This document shows, one piece after another, positions 1 through 6,877 of a DNA stretch of 8,888 nucleotides. Source of the DNA: Actinomycetota bacterium (GTDB lineage: Bacteria > Actinomycetota > Actinomycetes > Actinomycetales > Microbacteriaceae). Made by a program: the position numbers and the translations under genes. Numbering within the stretch: the stretch's first letter is position 1; each line of letters starts with the position of its first letter. Location: positions 1 to 8,888 of the forward strand of contig WLFI01000020.1 of the NCBI GenBank assembly GCA_009703845.1, written 5' to 3'. The notes below the pieces were generated by a model that was not told the DNA's origin, ran no database searches, and worked only from the letters and a program-made list of their open reading frames with translations.

Positions 1-419
1 CTAATGCCAAGCTCTCGAGCCGAAGCCATCATGCCATCGCTGATGTGACCGTAGGTCGAACGAGCCGCGATCTTGAAATCTCCAGGTAGAACAGCGCCAG
101 GTAGACAGACCACGACCTTGTCGCCAACCTCAAAGTTGCCAGCTCCGCAGACGATGCCGCGAACATCCTCGCCACCATCGGCAGCTTTTGCGCCTGCCGG
201 AGCGACGCGAACCTGGCACCAGCGAATGGTTTTGCCATTGCTCTGTGGTTCGGCGACGAATTCGAGCACCTCGCCGACAACAAGTGGGCCGGTTAGTCCG
301 AACGAGTGAACGCCCTCTTCTTCGAGACCGATCTTGACCAATTCGGCCATGACCGATTCGGCCGTTGAGTTAGAACGTAGGGTGGCTGCTTCGGCTAGCC
401 ATGACAATGGAACGCGCAT
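1..419 (-). CDS. pheT: Phenylalanyl-tRNA synthetase beta subunit, N-terminal part (runs off left edge)
   Basis: This is the 5' part (139 codons) of the beta chain of the cytoplasmic (alpha-beta)2 enzyme that charges tRNA-Phe. The translation opens with MRVPLSWLAEAA, the standard PheT start, and runs into the EMAP/OB-fold tRNA-binding region (about residues 40-139), with the typical VCGAGNFEVGDKVVVCLPG stretch. The reading frame is open to the window edge; the B3/B4 editing and B5-B8 core domains lie outside. The ATG at 419-417 directly follows the pheS stop (TAAATG, no gap), so translation is probably coupled; a GGAG lies 11 nt upstream, inside pheS. It is the last visible gene of the infC-to-pheT operon. 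I see no frameshift. Identification is firm from sequence and position. Confidence 0.96.
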   Translation of the reverse strand, partial: MRVPLSWLAEAATLRSNSTAESVMAELVKIGLEEEGVHSFGLTGPLVVGEVLEFVAEPQSNGKTIRWCQVRVAPAGAKAADGGEDVRGIVCGAGNFEVGDKVVVCLPGAVLPGDFKIAARSTYGHISDGMMASARELGI

Positions 420-1460
420 TTAGAGCACCACTCCAAACTGCTGGCTGAAACGAACGTCGGCCTCGACCATGTCGTGCATGTCGAGAACACCGTTGCGGAA
501 CATCAGCGTGCGCTCGATGCCCATACCGAAGGCGAAGCCCTGATACTGCTCGGGGTCAATGCCAGCTGCACGCAAAACATTCGGGTTGACCATGCCGCAA
601 CCGCCCCACTCGACCCAGCGAGCGCCGCCCTTGGCACCCGGGTGCCAAACGTCTAGCTCGGCCGAGGGTTCGGTGAACGGAAAGAATGATGGGCGCAAAC
701 GAATCTTGGCCTCTTCGCCGAACATGGCTCGGGCGAAGTGCTCGAGGGTTCCGCGAAGGTCGGCCATGGTTAGGCCCTTGTCGATTGCTAATCCTTCGAC
801 CTGGTGAAACACCGGAGTGTGAGTTGCGTCTAGCTCATCGGTGCGAAAAACGCGACCTGGGCAAAGCACATAAACCGGAAGTTCGCGCTCTAGCAGCGAA
901 CGAACCTGAACCGGTGAGGTGTGGGTGCGAAGAACGAGGTGCGAATCGATCGGGTCGACGAAGAAAGTGTCTTGCATGGCTCGAGCCGGGTGATCAACGT
1001 CGAAGTTGAGTGCATCGAAGTTGAACCATTCGCTCTCGAGCTCAGGGCCTTCGGCGATTTCCCAGCCCATGCCCACGAAAATGTCACTGATCTGGTCTTG
1101 CAGCAGAGATAGTGGATGTCTAGCCCCGAGACCTGCAGGCACAGGCGCTGCGGTGACGTCTACCGATTCGGCAGCAAGCTTGGCAATCTCATCGGCTTTG
1201 GCAAGTTCGGCTTCACGAGCAGCAAAAGCGGCATTTAGCTCACCCCTGGCCTTGCCGATCAAAGCACCGGCTGCAGCCTTTTCTTCATGCGGCAGGTTCT
1301 TCAAAGTTGCGTTGAGTTTTGCGATTGCAGACTGCTCACCAACGGTTGCATTTCGGCTAGCGCGAAGCGCGGTAATGTCGGTCGCGGCCGCAATAGCGGC
1401 AAGTGCCTCGGCGACCACTTGGTCGACGGTTGATGAATTGATCAAAATGCTCTCAGACAT
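420..1460 (-). CDS. pheS: Phenylalanyl-tRNA synthetase alpha subunit
   Basis: This is the catalytic alpha chain (346 aa, normal length) of class II PheRS, which activates phenylalanine and transfers it to tRNA-Phe in complex with PheT. An Ala-rich N-terminal coiled-coil arm (about 1-100), which contacts tRNA, precedes the class II catalytic core. Visible core elements are [11 protein letters not shown] (157-167), RTHTSPVQ (178-185), [21 protein letters not shown] (starting at 203, motif 2 region), [11 protein letters not shown] (261-271) and motif 3 [10 protein letters not shown] (308-317). The ATG at 1460 lies 18 nt after the methyltransferase stop and has only a weak GGTAGG ribosome site, so it may depend on readthrough from the upstream gene. 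The stop abuts the pheT ATG. It is complete, with no missing motif noticed. Confidence 0.98.
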   Translation of the reverse strand: MSESILINSSTVDQVVAEALAAIAAATDITALRASRNATVGEQSAIAKLNATLKNLPHEEKAAAGALIGKARGELNAAFAAREAELAKADEIAKLAAESVDVTAAPVPAGLGARHPLSLLQDQISDIFVGMGWEIAEGPELESEWFNFDALNFDVDHPARAMQDTFFVDPIDSHLVLRTHTSPVQVRSLLERELPVYVLCPGRVFRTDELDATHTPVFHQVEGLAIDKGLTMADLRGTLEHFARAMFGEEAKIRLRPSFFPFTEPSAELDVWHPGAKGGARWVEWGGCGMVNPNVLRAAGIDPEQYQGFAFGMGIERTLMFRNGVLDMHDMVEADVRFSQQFGVVL

Positions 1461-1478
1461 AGGGTTTCAGCCTACCAA

Positions 1479-2273
1479 CTAGCGGTTCTGAGCGAAGGCA
1501 GTGGCATACAGGCAAATACTCGCGGCGGTTGCGAGATTTAGGCTCTCGGCAGCGCCATAAATAGGAACCGCAACCTGCAAATCGGCGAGTTCGAGAATGT
1601 GCGGTTCGAAACCCCAGGCCTCGTTGCCGAACATCCACAGGGTTGGTTTAGCCAGGATGCTCTGCTCAAGCTCTGGCAAAGCGGTGCCCCCAGCGGTGGC
1701 TGCAAAAACCTGGTAACCCGCCTGCTTAGACGCGGCGATGGTCGCCTCTAGGTTAGCGCCCAGTACGACGGGCAGGTGAAAGATTGAACCGGTGGTCGAA
1801 CGAACAACTTTTGGATTGTAAACATCCACGCTGTTTTCGCTAAAGATGACGGCATCTGCACCAGCAGCATCGGCAGCACGCAGAACGGTGCCGGCGTTGC
1901 CAGGGTCGCGGATGTTCGCCAGAAGGGCCAGAAGCTTCGGCTCGGTCGAAAGTACGTCTTCGAAAGAAACGTGAGCCTGCTCGCAAACCGCGACAACACC
2001 CTGCGGGGTGCGGGTGTCGGCCAATGCGGCCAAAACCTGCTCGGTTACCTCGACAACTTCGACTCGTGCGGCCGTGGCCTTGTCAAAAATCGCCTGGTTA
2101 GCCGAAATCACTTCGCCGGTGGCGAAGATTTCTCTAATCAGCTTGGGTCGGTCGAGCGCTTCTTTCAGGCCCTGCAGGCCTTCAAGCAGAAAGAGCCCGG
2201 TCTCAGACCGGGCATCTTTCTTGTTGAGCTTGGCGACCCCGCGAACTCGATTCGCTTTGGGATCGTTTAGCAA
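1479..2273 (-). CDS. TrmH/SpoU-family RNA 2'-O-ribose methyltransferase (TsnR-like)
   Basis: This is a SPOUT-superfamily enzyme that transfers methyl from S-adenosylmethionine to a ribose 2'-OH of rRNA or tRNA; the exact target cannot be read here. From the chosen start (264 aa), a substrate-binding N-terminal domain (about 1-100) precedes the three SpoU motifs: NIRDPGNAGTVLRAADAAG (120-138), FGNEAWG (215-221) and VPIYGAAESLNLATAAS (237-253), which form the knotted cofactor site and dimer interface. I prefer TTG at 2273: AAAGG (2287-2283) sits 9 nt upstream, and family members typically begin near this LNDPKANRVR sequence. The longer frame from an upstream start at 2330 would overlap rplT by 53 nt and adds no recognisable family sequence. 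The rplT stop lies inside the ribosome site-start interval, suggesting coupling. The neighbour of rplT in Mycobacterium is tsnR, the likely ortholog. Confidence 0.88.
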   Translation of the reverse strand: MLNDPKANRVRGVAKLNKKDARSETGLFLLEGLQGLKEALDRPKLIREIFATGEVISANQAIFDKATAARVEVVEVTEQVLAALADTRTPQGVVAVCEQAHVSFEDVLSTEPKLLALLANIRDPGNAGTVLRAADAAGADAVIFSENSVDVYNPKVVRSTTGSIFHLPVVLGANLEATIAASKQAGYQVFAATAGGTALPELEQSILAKPTLWMFGNEAWGFEPHILELADLQVAVPIYGAAESLNLATAASICLYATAFAQNR

Positions 2274-2277
2274 ATCA

Positions 2278-2658
2278 CTAGGCCTTTGGAGCCGAGGTGT
2301 CTGCTGGTAGTGCTGCCTTAGCGGTGGCAACGAGGCTTGCGAAGGTTGCAGGCTCGTTCACAGCTAGTTCAGCCAAGATACGACGGTCAACCTCAACACC
2401 GGCAAGGCCTAGACCCTGGATGAAGCGGTTATAGGTCATGCCGTTGGCGCGCGATGCAGCGTTAATGCGCTGAATCCACAGGCGACGGAAGTCACCCTTG
2501 CGGGCACGACGGTCGTTGTATGCGTAAACCAACGAGTGAAGCATCTGCTGCTTCGCCATGCGGTAGAGACGTGAACGCTGGCCACGGTAACCCTTGGCGC
2601 GCTCAAGTACTGTGCGACGCTTCTTGTGCGAGTTAACCGCGTTTTTTACTCTTGCCAT
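2278..2658 (-). CDS. rplT: 50S ribosomal protein L20
   Basis: This encodes L20, an early-assembly protein of the large subunit that binds 23S rRNA. The 126-aa product starts [21 protein letters not shown] and contains the conserved [20 protein letters not shown] stretch (58-77) and the C-terminal globular domain. It ends in a short Ala/Pro-rich tail slightly longer than in E. coli (118 aa). The ATG at 2658 has a clear AGGAG (2669-2665) with a 6-nt spacer. It lies 22 nt downstream of rpmI. In E. coli and Bacillus, L20 represses its own operon by binding leader mRNA. Whether that happens here is unknown, but the infC leader has candidate structure. The stop TAG overlaps the translation start region of the methyltransferase. 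Confidence 0.98.
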   Translation of the reverse strand: MARVKNAVNSHKKRRTVLERAKGYRGQRSRLYRMAKQQMLHSLVYAYNDRRARKGDFRRLWIQRINAASRANGMTYNRFIQGLGLAGVEVDRRILAELAVNEPATFASLVATAKAALPADTSAPKA

Positions 2659-2680
2659 TTTTTACTCCTAAAGTCTTTCT

Positions 2681-2875
2681 CTACTTGCCGAGCTGGGTCT
2701 TGATGGTCTTGAAGTCAGCAGCCGAGACAACCTGGTCTTGGTTTAGACGACGGGTACGACGGCTCGACTTGTGCTCGAGGTTGTGGCGCATGTTGATCTG
2801 CTGCTTCATAAGCTTGCCGCTGCCGGTGAAGCGAAAGCGCTTCTTGGCACCTGAGTGAGTTTTCTGCTTTGGCAT
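2681..2875 (-). CDS. rpmI: 50S ribosomal protein L35
   Basis: This encodes L35, a small, very basic large-subunit protein. The 64-aa product begins [21 protein letters not shown] and continues with the family's Lys/Arg-rich segment ([15 protein letters not shown], 30-44), at normal length. The ATG at 2875 is preceded by GAAGGAG, a near-perfect Shine-Dalgarno. It lies between infC (26 nt gap) and rplT (22 nt gap), the conserved infC-rpmI-rplT order, so it is almost certainly co-transcribed and co-regulated with both. Nothing unusual was seen. Confidence 0.98.
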   Translation of the reverse strand: MPKQKTHSGAKKRFRFTGSGKLMKQQINMRHNLEHKSSRRTRRLNQDQVVSAADFKTIKTQLGK

Positions 2876-2901
2876 TACTTTCTCCTTCTAATGTTGCAGC
2901 G

Positions 2902-3492
2902 TTACGCTGCTGGTGTTTCTGCTTCGGTTGACTTCGCGGATGCCTTGTCAGCAGCGCGCTTTGCATCAGCCTTAGCCTCAGCCTTGTTGCGAAGTGGACC
3001 AATAACCATAACCATGTTGCGACCGTCGATTGACGGCGTCGATTCAACAGAACCGAACTCGGCTACTTCTTCAGCCAACTTCTGTAGCAGCTTGATACCC
3101 ATCTCTGGGCGTGACTGCTCGCGACCGCGGAAAACCACGATCACCTTGACCTTGTCACCAGCCTTTAGGAAGCGCTCGATCTGACCACGCTTGGTGCCGT
3201 AATCGTGTGCGTCAATCTTGAGTCCGAAACGTACGGTCTTGAGAACGGTGTTTACCTGGTTCTTGCGGGCTTCGCGAACTTTCTGGGCTGCTTCGTACTT
3301 GAATTTGCCGAAGTCCATAATTTTCGCGACCGGAGGCTTCGAGGTAGGTGCAACTTCGACTAGGTCAAGATCTTGCTCTTGGGCCATGCGAAGGGCGTCT
3401 TCGATGCTAACTACTCCGATTTGCTCGCCTGCTGATCCGACAAGTCGAACCTCAGGCACACGGATGCGCTCATTAATACGTGGATCGCTGAT
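2902..3492 (-). CDS. infC: Translation initiation factor IF-3, probable AUC start
   Basis: IF3 binds the 30S subunit, blocks premature 50S joining and checks start-codon/initiator-tRNA pairing. The 196-aa product (from the AUC) has the N-domain ([18 protein letters not shown], early part), the basic linker ([14 protein letters not shown]) and the C-domain with [12 protein letters not shown] and the [11 protein letters not shown] strand. A Lys/Ala-rich tail follows, as is usual in actinobacteria. No ATG exists upstream in frame. Possible starts are TTG 3573, GTG 3555, GTG 3528 and ATC 3492. Only ATC has a proper ribosome site (AGGAG 3502-3498, 5-nt spacer), and the protein homology begins right there. 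Rare AUU-type starts on infC are the classic autoregulation device in E. coli, so AUC is my choice. A longer protein from an upstream GTG/TTG remains possible. It heads the infC-rpmI-rplT-methyltransferase-pheST operon. Confidence 0.93.
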   Translation of the reverse strand: MSDPRINERIRVPEVRLVGSAGEQIGVVSIEDALRMAQEQDLDLVEVAPTSKPPVAKIMDFGKFKYEAAQKVREARKNQVNTVLKTVRFGLKIDAHDYGTKRGQIERFLKAGDKVKVIVVFRGREQSRPEMGIKLLQKLAEEVAEFGSVESTPSIDGRNMVMVIGPLRNKAEAKADAKRAADKASAKSTEAETPAA

Positions 3493-3497
3493 TGCTG

Positions 3498-3502
3498 CTC
3501 CT
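3498..3502 (-). promoter_or_regulatory. infC ribosome binding site (decides the AUC start)
   Basis: The minus strand reads AGGAG, then CAGCA, then ATC AGC GAT. This strong Shine-Dalgarno with a 5-nt spacer has no ATG, GTG or TTG behind it at usable distance, so it points to AUC as the infC start codon. Its first two bases also form the end of the TAG stop of a 51-codon upstream frame. Confidence 0.75.
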
Positions 3503-3531
3503 AAAGGTAATGTGACAAACGGCCACACCTT

Positions 3532-3584
3532 CGGGTAAAAAACCCTAGAGCGCACAGAAACGAAAGTTTCCAAAGCTTTACCCG
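3532..3584 (-). promoter_or_regulatory. infC leader inverted repeats with alternative pairing
   Basis: In the minus-strand leader, CGGGTAAA (3584-3577) can pair perfectly over 8 bp with TTTACCCG (3539-3532). The loop of this stem contains a second hairpin, GAAAC-TTTC-GTTTC (3570-3557). The same 3' arm can instead form a local hairpin GGGT-TTTTT-ACCC (3545-3533). The two pairings of ACCC exclude each other, the form expected of a leader switch. It sits about 40 nt before the infC ribosome site. The effector is unknown; L20 or IF3 would be natural candidates because both regulate this operon in other bacteria. The repeats are seen directly; regulation is inferred. Confidence 0.45.
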
Positions 3585-3635
3585 GCCATCTTGTAGAAAG
3601 CGATGAACGCGGGTGGGAAATGAATCCACTTCTGA

Positions 3636-3650
3636 CCGAGTTGACCTCGG
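3636..3650. repeat. Short perfect dyad in the infC / DUF1844 divergent region
   Basis: CCGAG and CTCGG form a 5-bp perfect inverted repeat around a 5-nt centre. It would be the first hairpin of the infC transcript. On the plus strand its centre holds TTGACC, a good -35-like hexamer for the DUF1844 gene, so it could also be an operator. No protein or family is recognised for it. Confidence 0.35.
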
Positions 3651-3667
3651 AGCCATGAGATAGCCTA
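3638..3667. promoter_or_regulatory. Candidate divergent promoters for infC and the DUF1844 gene
   Basis: A near-palindromic TAGCCTA (3661-3667) gives a TAnnnT -10 hexamer on both strands: TAGCCT on plus (3661-3666) for the DUF1844 gene and TAGGCT on minus (3667-3662) for infC. On plus, TTGACC (3641-3646) is a good -35 sequence, but the 14-nt spacer is short. On minus, the best 17-nt-spaced -35 is a weak TTCTCC. The place is right, since both genes must start from this 207-bp gap, but neither promoter is canonical. Confidence 0.35.
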
Positions 3668-3699
3668 GCAGAAAGAGTTCAAAAGGAGAACCCCCAAAG

Positions 3700-4056
3700 A
3701 TGTCTGAATCTCAAGAGTCATTTTCGTTCACTGACGTCAGTGGAGAGATCAGAGACATTGCCGAGGTTCCCGCCGTTGAAATCATCAACACCACCGCGGT
3801 TCACCTGATGAGCGCGGCCGCGGTGCAGGTTGGACTCGGCGAAGACGGGCACCCAGCCGACCTCGATGAGGCACGCAAGTTGATCACCGCTTTGGCTGGA
3901 CTAGTTACCGCCGCAGCGGCCGAGGTTGGCGACCACCACGCGAGGCCACTTCGAGACGGACTACGTGCACTTCAGCTAGCGTTCCGCGAAGCATCCGTGA
4001 TTAAAGACGCACCGGGTGCAGGCCCAGGCGAAAAATACACCGGGCCGGTCAACTAA
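3700..4056 (+). CDS. DUF1844 family protein of unknown function
   Basis: This is a 118-aa soluble protein without signal peptide or membrane segment. It matches the DUF1844 family in its central helix VPAVEIINTTAVHLMSAAAVQVGLGE (residues 23-48), followed by a D/E-rich turn and ITALAGLVTAAAAEVGDHHARPLRDGLRALQLAFREAS (two more helices). The Gly/Pro-rich tail looks disordered. No catalytic motif is visible and no function is known to me. The ATG at 3700 has AAGGAG (3683-3688), with an 11-nt spacer that is long but usable. It diverges from infC, which DUF1844 genes also neighbour in other actinobacteria, so a translation-linked role is possible but unproven. Its TAA overlaps the stop codon of the convergent SseB-like gene. 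Confidence 0.88.
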   Translation: MSESQESFSFTDVSGEIRDIAEVPAVEIINTTAVHLMSAAAVQVGLGEDGHPADLDEARKLITALAGLVTAAAAEVGDHHARPLRDGLRALQLAFREASVIKDAPGAGPGEKYTGPVN

Positions 4057-4829
4057 ACGAGCTTTACCCGCAGCGAATCGACGTATTCGGCCACGGCTTC
4101 GCTCGCAGCGAGCGCTTTGGCAAGGTTTTGCATAACCCCATCAAGTTCATCTCGCGACATTCCTGGCTTGAGAGTCAGCTCGAGCTGAACCTCGGCCGCG
4201 ACCAAGCGAGATAGCGGGTCGCAATCGCTCAATTCGAAGTTCAAAATCTCTGGGATGCTCGCAGTTGCCTCGGAAAAGGCCGAACTTACTCGCTCGTCAC
4301 GAACCGGATGCACCCAGGCTAGCCCCTGCGCCATGGCAGCGAGCGCCGGGCGACGCACTACGAACTCGGTTTCATTGGCGGCATCTAGCACGATACGGGT
4401 GTTTCCCTCTTGAGCCGCAGCGATGGCTGCCTTTTGGGCCGACACCGGCACTGGGCGCGCGTTCGGGTTCCAGGCCGACATGGCCGCTACCGAGCTGAAC
4501 ACCGGCAGAGCATCCTGCCCGTCTGGAGTTTCGACTGTGACGATGGCAAGGTCTGCACTCTTATCGACCGTTTGGCCGTGAGCGCCCTCGCCCGACTCCC
4601 CCAACTCGGCAAGAAGCGGAATCAGCACGCGCGCACCTGACAGCGCTGCAACAACCTGCTCGTTTGAACCCGCGCCAGAGGCTAGGGCACGGATGCTCGC
4701 CACCAGGGCTTCATCGGCCTGACCATTGTCACCGGCCCATGAGTTTGGTTCGAACGAACGCCCAGCCCATGGAACACCGGCCGAATCGGCCAATCGGTCT
4801 TGGTTGATGTGTTCGTGATCGTAACTCAT
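4053..4829 (-). CDS. SseB-family protein
   Basis: This is a 258-aa cytoplasmic protein of the SseB family (named for serine sensitivity in E. coli; biochemical role unclear). An N-terminal segment (1-38) unlike the rest precedes the SseB-like domain (about 39-175), with the LVASIRALASG helix, the ARVLIPLLAELGE strand, DLAIVTVETPDGQDALPVFSSVAAMSAW and RPVPVSAQKAAIAA. A C-terminal domain (about 183-258) predicted to be alpha/beta follows. The ATG at 4829 is 2 nt after the hisA stop and has no Shine-Dalgarno of its own, so it probably depends on coupled translation as the last gene of the his cluster. SseB-like genes follow priA in several actinobacteria as far as I recall. A role in histidine synthesis is not established. 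Its TAG overlaps the DUF1844 TAA on the other strand. Confidence 0.85.
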   Translation of the reverse strand: MSYDHEHINQDRLADSAGVPWAGRSFEPNSWAGDNGQADEALVASIRALASGAGSNEQVVAALSGARVLIPLLAELGESGEGAHGQTVDKSADLAIVTVETPDGQDALPVFSSVAAMSAWNPNARPVPVSAQKAAIAAAQEGNTRIVLDAANETEFVVRRPALAAMAQGLAWVHPVRDERVSSAFSEATASIPEILNFELSDCDPLSRLVAAEVQLELTLKPGMSRDELDGVMQNLAKALAASEAVAEYVDSLRVKLV

Positions 4830-4831
4830 GG

Positions 4832-5566
4832 TTACCGGGCGTTGGCGATTTCGAGCGCGGCTTCGAGCGTGAACTTGCCGGCGTAGAGAGACTTGCCCAA
4901 GATTGCGCCTTCGAGGCCTTGGCTAACCAGCGCGCGAAGGTCGGTGATGTCTTGAAGTGAAGAAATGCCACCCGATGCAACCACTGGCTTATCAGTTTTC
5001 GCCATGACCTGGGCTAGCAGCTCAAGGTTGGGGCCGCGCAGAGTTCCATCTTTGGTCACGTCGGTAACCACATAGCGTGCGCAACCGTCATCTTCGAGTC
5101 GAGCCAGCACTTCGAAGAGGTCGCCGCCTTCGCGAGTCCAGCCGCGGGCTGCAAGGGTTGTGCCACGAACATCCAAGCCAACCGCGATTGCGTCGCCGAA
5201 TCGGGCGATGGCGCGTTTGGTCCACTCTGGGTCTTCGAGCGCTGCCGTGCCGAGGTTCACGCGGGTCGCCCCTGCCTCGAGCGCTGCTTCGAGCGATGCA
5301 TCATCGCGAATACCGCCCGAAAGCTCGATCTTCACAGCGCTGGCGGCGTTGACTACTTCGCGCAAAACCGCACGATTCTCACCTCTACCAAAAGCTGCGT
5401 CGAGATCGACTAGGTGAATCCACTCAGCTCCGGCATTAATCCAGGTCATGGCGGCTTCGACAGGATCGCCATAGTCGGTCTCTGAGCCAGCCTCACCTTG
5501 AGTCAGGCGCACGGCTTTACCGTCGGCCACATCAACTGCCGGCAGTAGTTCAAGGTATTCAAACAT
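4832..5566 (-). CDS. hisA: Phosphoribosyl isomerase HisA, PriA type
   Basis: This (beta-alpha)8-barrel isomerase converts ProFAR to PRFAR in histidine synthesis; actinobacterial PriA also does the TrpF step of tryptophan synthesis. The 244-aa product has the usual length. Visible are the catalytic-Asp strand [15 protein letters not shown] (D12), [12 protein letters not shown] (51-62), the phosphate-binding ELSGGIRDD (81-89), [14 protein letters not shown] (167-180) and [12 protein letters not shown] at 141-143 matches the Arg/Trp pair used by PriA, where enteric HisA lacks the Arg, so dual function is likely if no trpF exists elsewhere in the genome. The ATG at 5566 has an AGAGAG purine tract. 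It lies 37 nt after hisH and 2 nt before the SseB-like gene. The name priA is equally apt. Confidence 0.96.
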   Translation of the reverse strand: MFEYLELLPAVDVADGKAVRLTQGEAGSETDYGDPVEAAMTWINAGAEWIHLVDLDAAFGRGENRAVLREVVNAASAVKIELSGGIRDDASLEAALEAGATRVNLGTAALEDPEWTKRAIARFGDAIAVGLDVRGTTLAARGWTREGGDLFEVLARLEDDGCARYVVTDVTKDGTLRGPNLELLAQVMAKTDKPVVASGGISSLQDITDLRALVSQGLEGAILGKSLYAGKFTLEAALEIANAR

Positions 5567-5603
5567 CGGTTCTCTCTTTTGTGGCTAAATCAAAATCTTA
5601 TGG

Positions 5604-6236
5604 TTACAGGCTGTTCACCCAGTTGGTCAGCAAGCGGATGCCCGCCTCGCCCGACTTCTCAGGGTGAAACTGTGTGGCAGCCAACGGCCCAACCTCGCAA
5701 GCGGCGACGAATCGTGAGCCGTACTCGCTCCACGAAACCTTTGGTGGAATGAAAGCACCCATCGCCTCCAGTTGCCAGTTCTGCACCCCGTATGAATGCA
5801 CGAAATAGAACCGGTCGTTCTCGACACCTTCGAACAAGATTGACCCCGGCGCAGCATCCACGGTGTTCCAGCCGATGTGCGGCAGTTTCGGAGCGTCGAG
5901 CTCTTCGACCACACCTGGCAACTGCCCCAGCCCTTCGCAGTCAATGCCGTGTTCAACGCCCCGGTCGAACAGCACCTGCAGACCGACGCAAATGCCAAGA
6001 ACTTTTTTGCCCCCGGTTAGACGTTTGTCGATTAGCTCTGGGGCGCCGATAGCGGTCAGACTCTGCATCACCGCGGCAAATGCGCCAACACCTGGCACAA
6101 CTAATCCGTCGGCTTCTAGAACCTTGGTGCGATCGGCGGTAAGTTCGACCTCTGCTCCAGCCGCAACCAGAGCTTTGACGGCCGAGTGCACATTGCCGCT
6201 GCCGTAGTCGAGAACGACCACGCGTTTTTTGGTCAC
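5604..6236 (-). CDS. hisH: Imidazole glycerol phosphate synthase, glutamine amidotransferase subunit HisH
   Basis: HisH hydrolyses glutamine and channels ammonia to HisF, which makes imidazole glycerol phosphate and AICAR. The 210-aa class I amidotransferase shows DYGSGN (10-15), the oxyanion segment VPGVGAF (47-53), the nucleophile elbow GICVGLQ with Cys83, the HIGWN motif (120-124) and the His/Glu of HPEKSG (His191, Glu193), so the catalytic triad is complete. It starts with GTG at 6236, in a GTGA overlap with the hisB stop, with AAGGG (6247-6243) inside hisB. Its partner HisF is not in this window, although HisH cannot work without it. Identification is secure. Confidence 0.97.
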   Translation of the reverse strand: MTKKRVVVLDYGSGNVHSAVKALVAAGAEVELTADRTKVLEADGLVVPGVGAFAAVMQSLTAIGAPELIDKRLTGGKKVLGICVGLQVLFDRGVEHGIDCEGLGQLPGVVEELDAPKLPHIGWNTVDAAPGSILFEGVENDRFYFVHSYGVQNWQLEAMGAFIPPKVSWSEYGSRFVAACEVGPLAATQFHPEKSGEAGIRLLTNWVNSL

Positions 6237-6832
6237 AGAGCGCCCTTGGTCGAAGGAACCCCATCGACTCGTGGGTCAAGCTCGACGGCCTTGCGCATCG
6301 CGCGGGCGAAAGCCTTGAACTCGGCTTCGGCAATGTGGTGTGGGTCGCGGCCATCAAGCACCGTGACGTGCACGGTGATTCCGGCGTTGAGGCTGATGGC
6401 CTCGAAAACGTGACGCACCAGAGAACCGGTGAAGTGGCCACCGATTAGGTGAAATTCGAAACCGGCAGGCTCTCCAGTGTGAACCAGGTAAGGGCGACCA
6501 GATACGTCGACCACTGCGCGGGCTAGCGCATCGTCGAGTGGAACGGTTGCGTCACCGTAGCGGCCGATGCCAGCCTTATCGCCGAGTGCCTGCTTGATGG
6601 CCTGGCCAAGAACGATTGCGGTGTCTTCGACCGTGTGGTGCGCGTCAATGTGCGTGTCGCCAGAGGCGCTCACGTTGAGGTCAATCAGCGAGTGCTTTGC
6701 GAAAGCTGTGAGCAGGTGATCGAAAAACGGAACGGTGGTCGAGATGCTCGACTTTCCGGTTCCGTCTAGGTTCAGGCTGAGTTCAATAGACGACTCAGAA
6801 GTCTTTCTCGATAGAGATGCAGACCTGCTCAT
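6233..6832 (-). CDS. hisB: Imidazoleglycerol-phosphate dehydratase
   Basis: This is the manganese-dependent dehydratase of step 6 in histidine synthesis. It is a stand-alone enzyme without the phosphatase domain fused in enteric bacteria. From ATG 6832 it is 199 aa, the normal monofunctional size. The metal and substrate motifs are intact: FFDHLL (36-41), [12 protein letters not shown] (61-72) and [16 protein letters not shown] (163-178). The ATG at 6832 has AAAGG (6844-6840) 7 nt upstream. The frame could also be opened at TTG 6850, but that start lacks a ribosome site and lies across the true one. It is separated from hisC by 45 nt; the GTGA overlap with hisH suggests coupling. Confidence 0.96.
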   Translation of the reverse strand: MSRSASLSRKTSESSIELSLNLDGTGKSSISTTVPFFDHLLTAFAKHSLIDLNVSASGDTHIDAHHTVEDTAIVLGQAIKQALGDKAGIGRYGDATVPLDDALARAVVDVSGRPYLVHTGEPAGFEFHLIGGHFTGSLVRHVFEAISLNAGITVHVTVLDGRDPHHIAEAEFKAFARAMRKAVELDPRVDGVPSTKGAL

Positions 6833-6877
6833 GGAATTACCTTTCGCCAAAAAGCGACATTGGGGATGGCTTTAAGT

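Larger units (their letters stand above)
3501..3656 (-). other. Possible upstream ORF / leader peptide of infC (51 aa)
   Basis: On the minus strand an ATG at 3656-3654 opens a 51-codon frame beginning [13 protein letters not shown] and ending in LSHYL, with TAG at 3503-3501 overlapping the infC AGGAG site. A TAGGCT hexamer (3667-3662) stands 5 nt upstream of the ATG, so the frame could be translated from a nearly leaderless transcript. The peptide resembles no family I know, is Arg-rich and shows no clear conservation signal. A frame this long could arise by chance, and the support is positional only. If translated, ribosomes would stop on the infC ribosome site and could couple or block IF3 synthesis. 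Confidence 0.3.

Noticed and set aside
1006..1482. 158-codon plus-strand frame opposite pheS
   Set aside because: It lies antisense to the well-conserved pheS coiled-coil region; the Ala/Ser-rich translation is a shadow of that gene, with no ribosome site or family resemblance.
3649..3653. GCTCC at the 5' end of the infC leader as an anti-Shine-Dalgarno for GGAGC at 3501-3497
   Set aside because: Only 5 bp across about 150 nt; too weak to claim without covariation.
4021..4046. GGCCC/GGGCC inverted repeat near the DUF1844 3' end as a terminator
   Set aside because: The 5-bp stem has a 16-nt loop inside coding sequence and no T-tract on either strand.
4748..4760. TTCGAACGAAC motif inside the SseB-like gene as a LexA box
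   Set aside because: It lacks the N4-spaced second half-site and lies in coding sequence; TTCGAA is a common hexamer in this genome's codon usage.
5953..6441. 162-codon minus-strand frame across hisH and hisB
   Set aside because: It is out of frame with both secure his genes and its Arg/Ser-rich translation is typical of an alternative-frame shadow.
6840..6857. TCGC/GCGA mini-hairpin before the hisB ribosome site
   Set aside because: A 4-bp stem is expected by chance and does not cover the AAAGG site.
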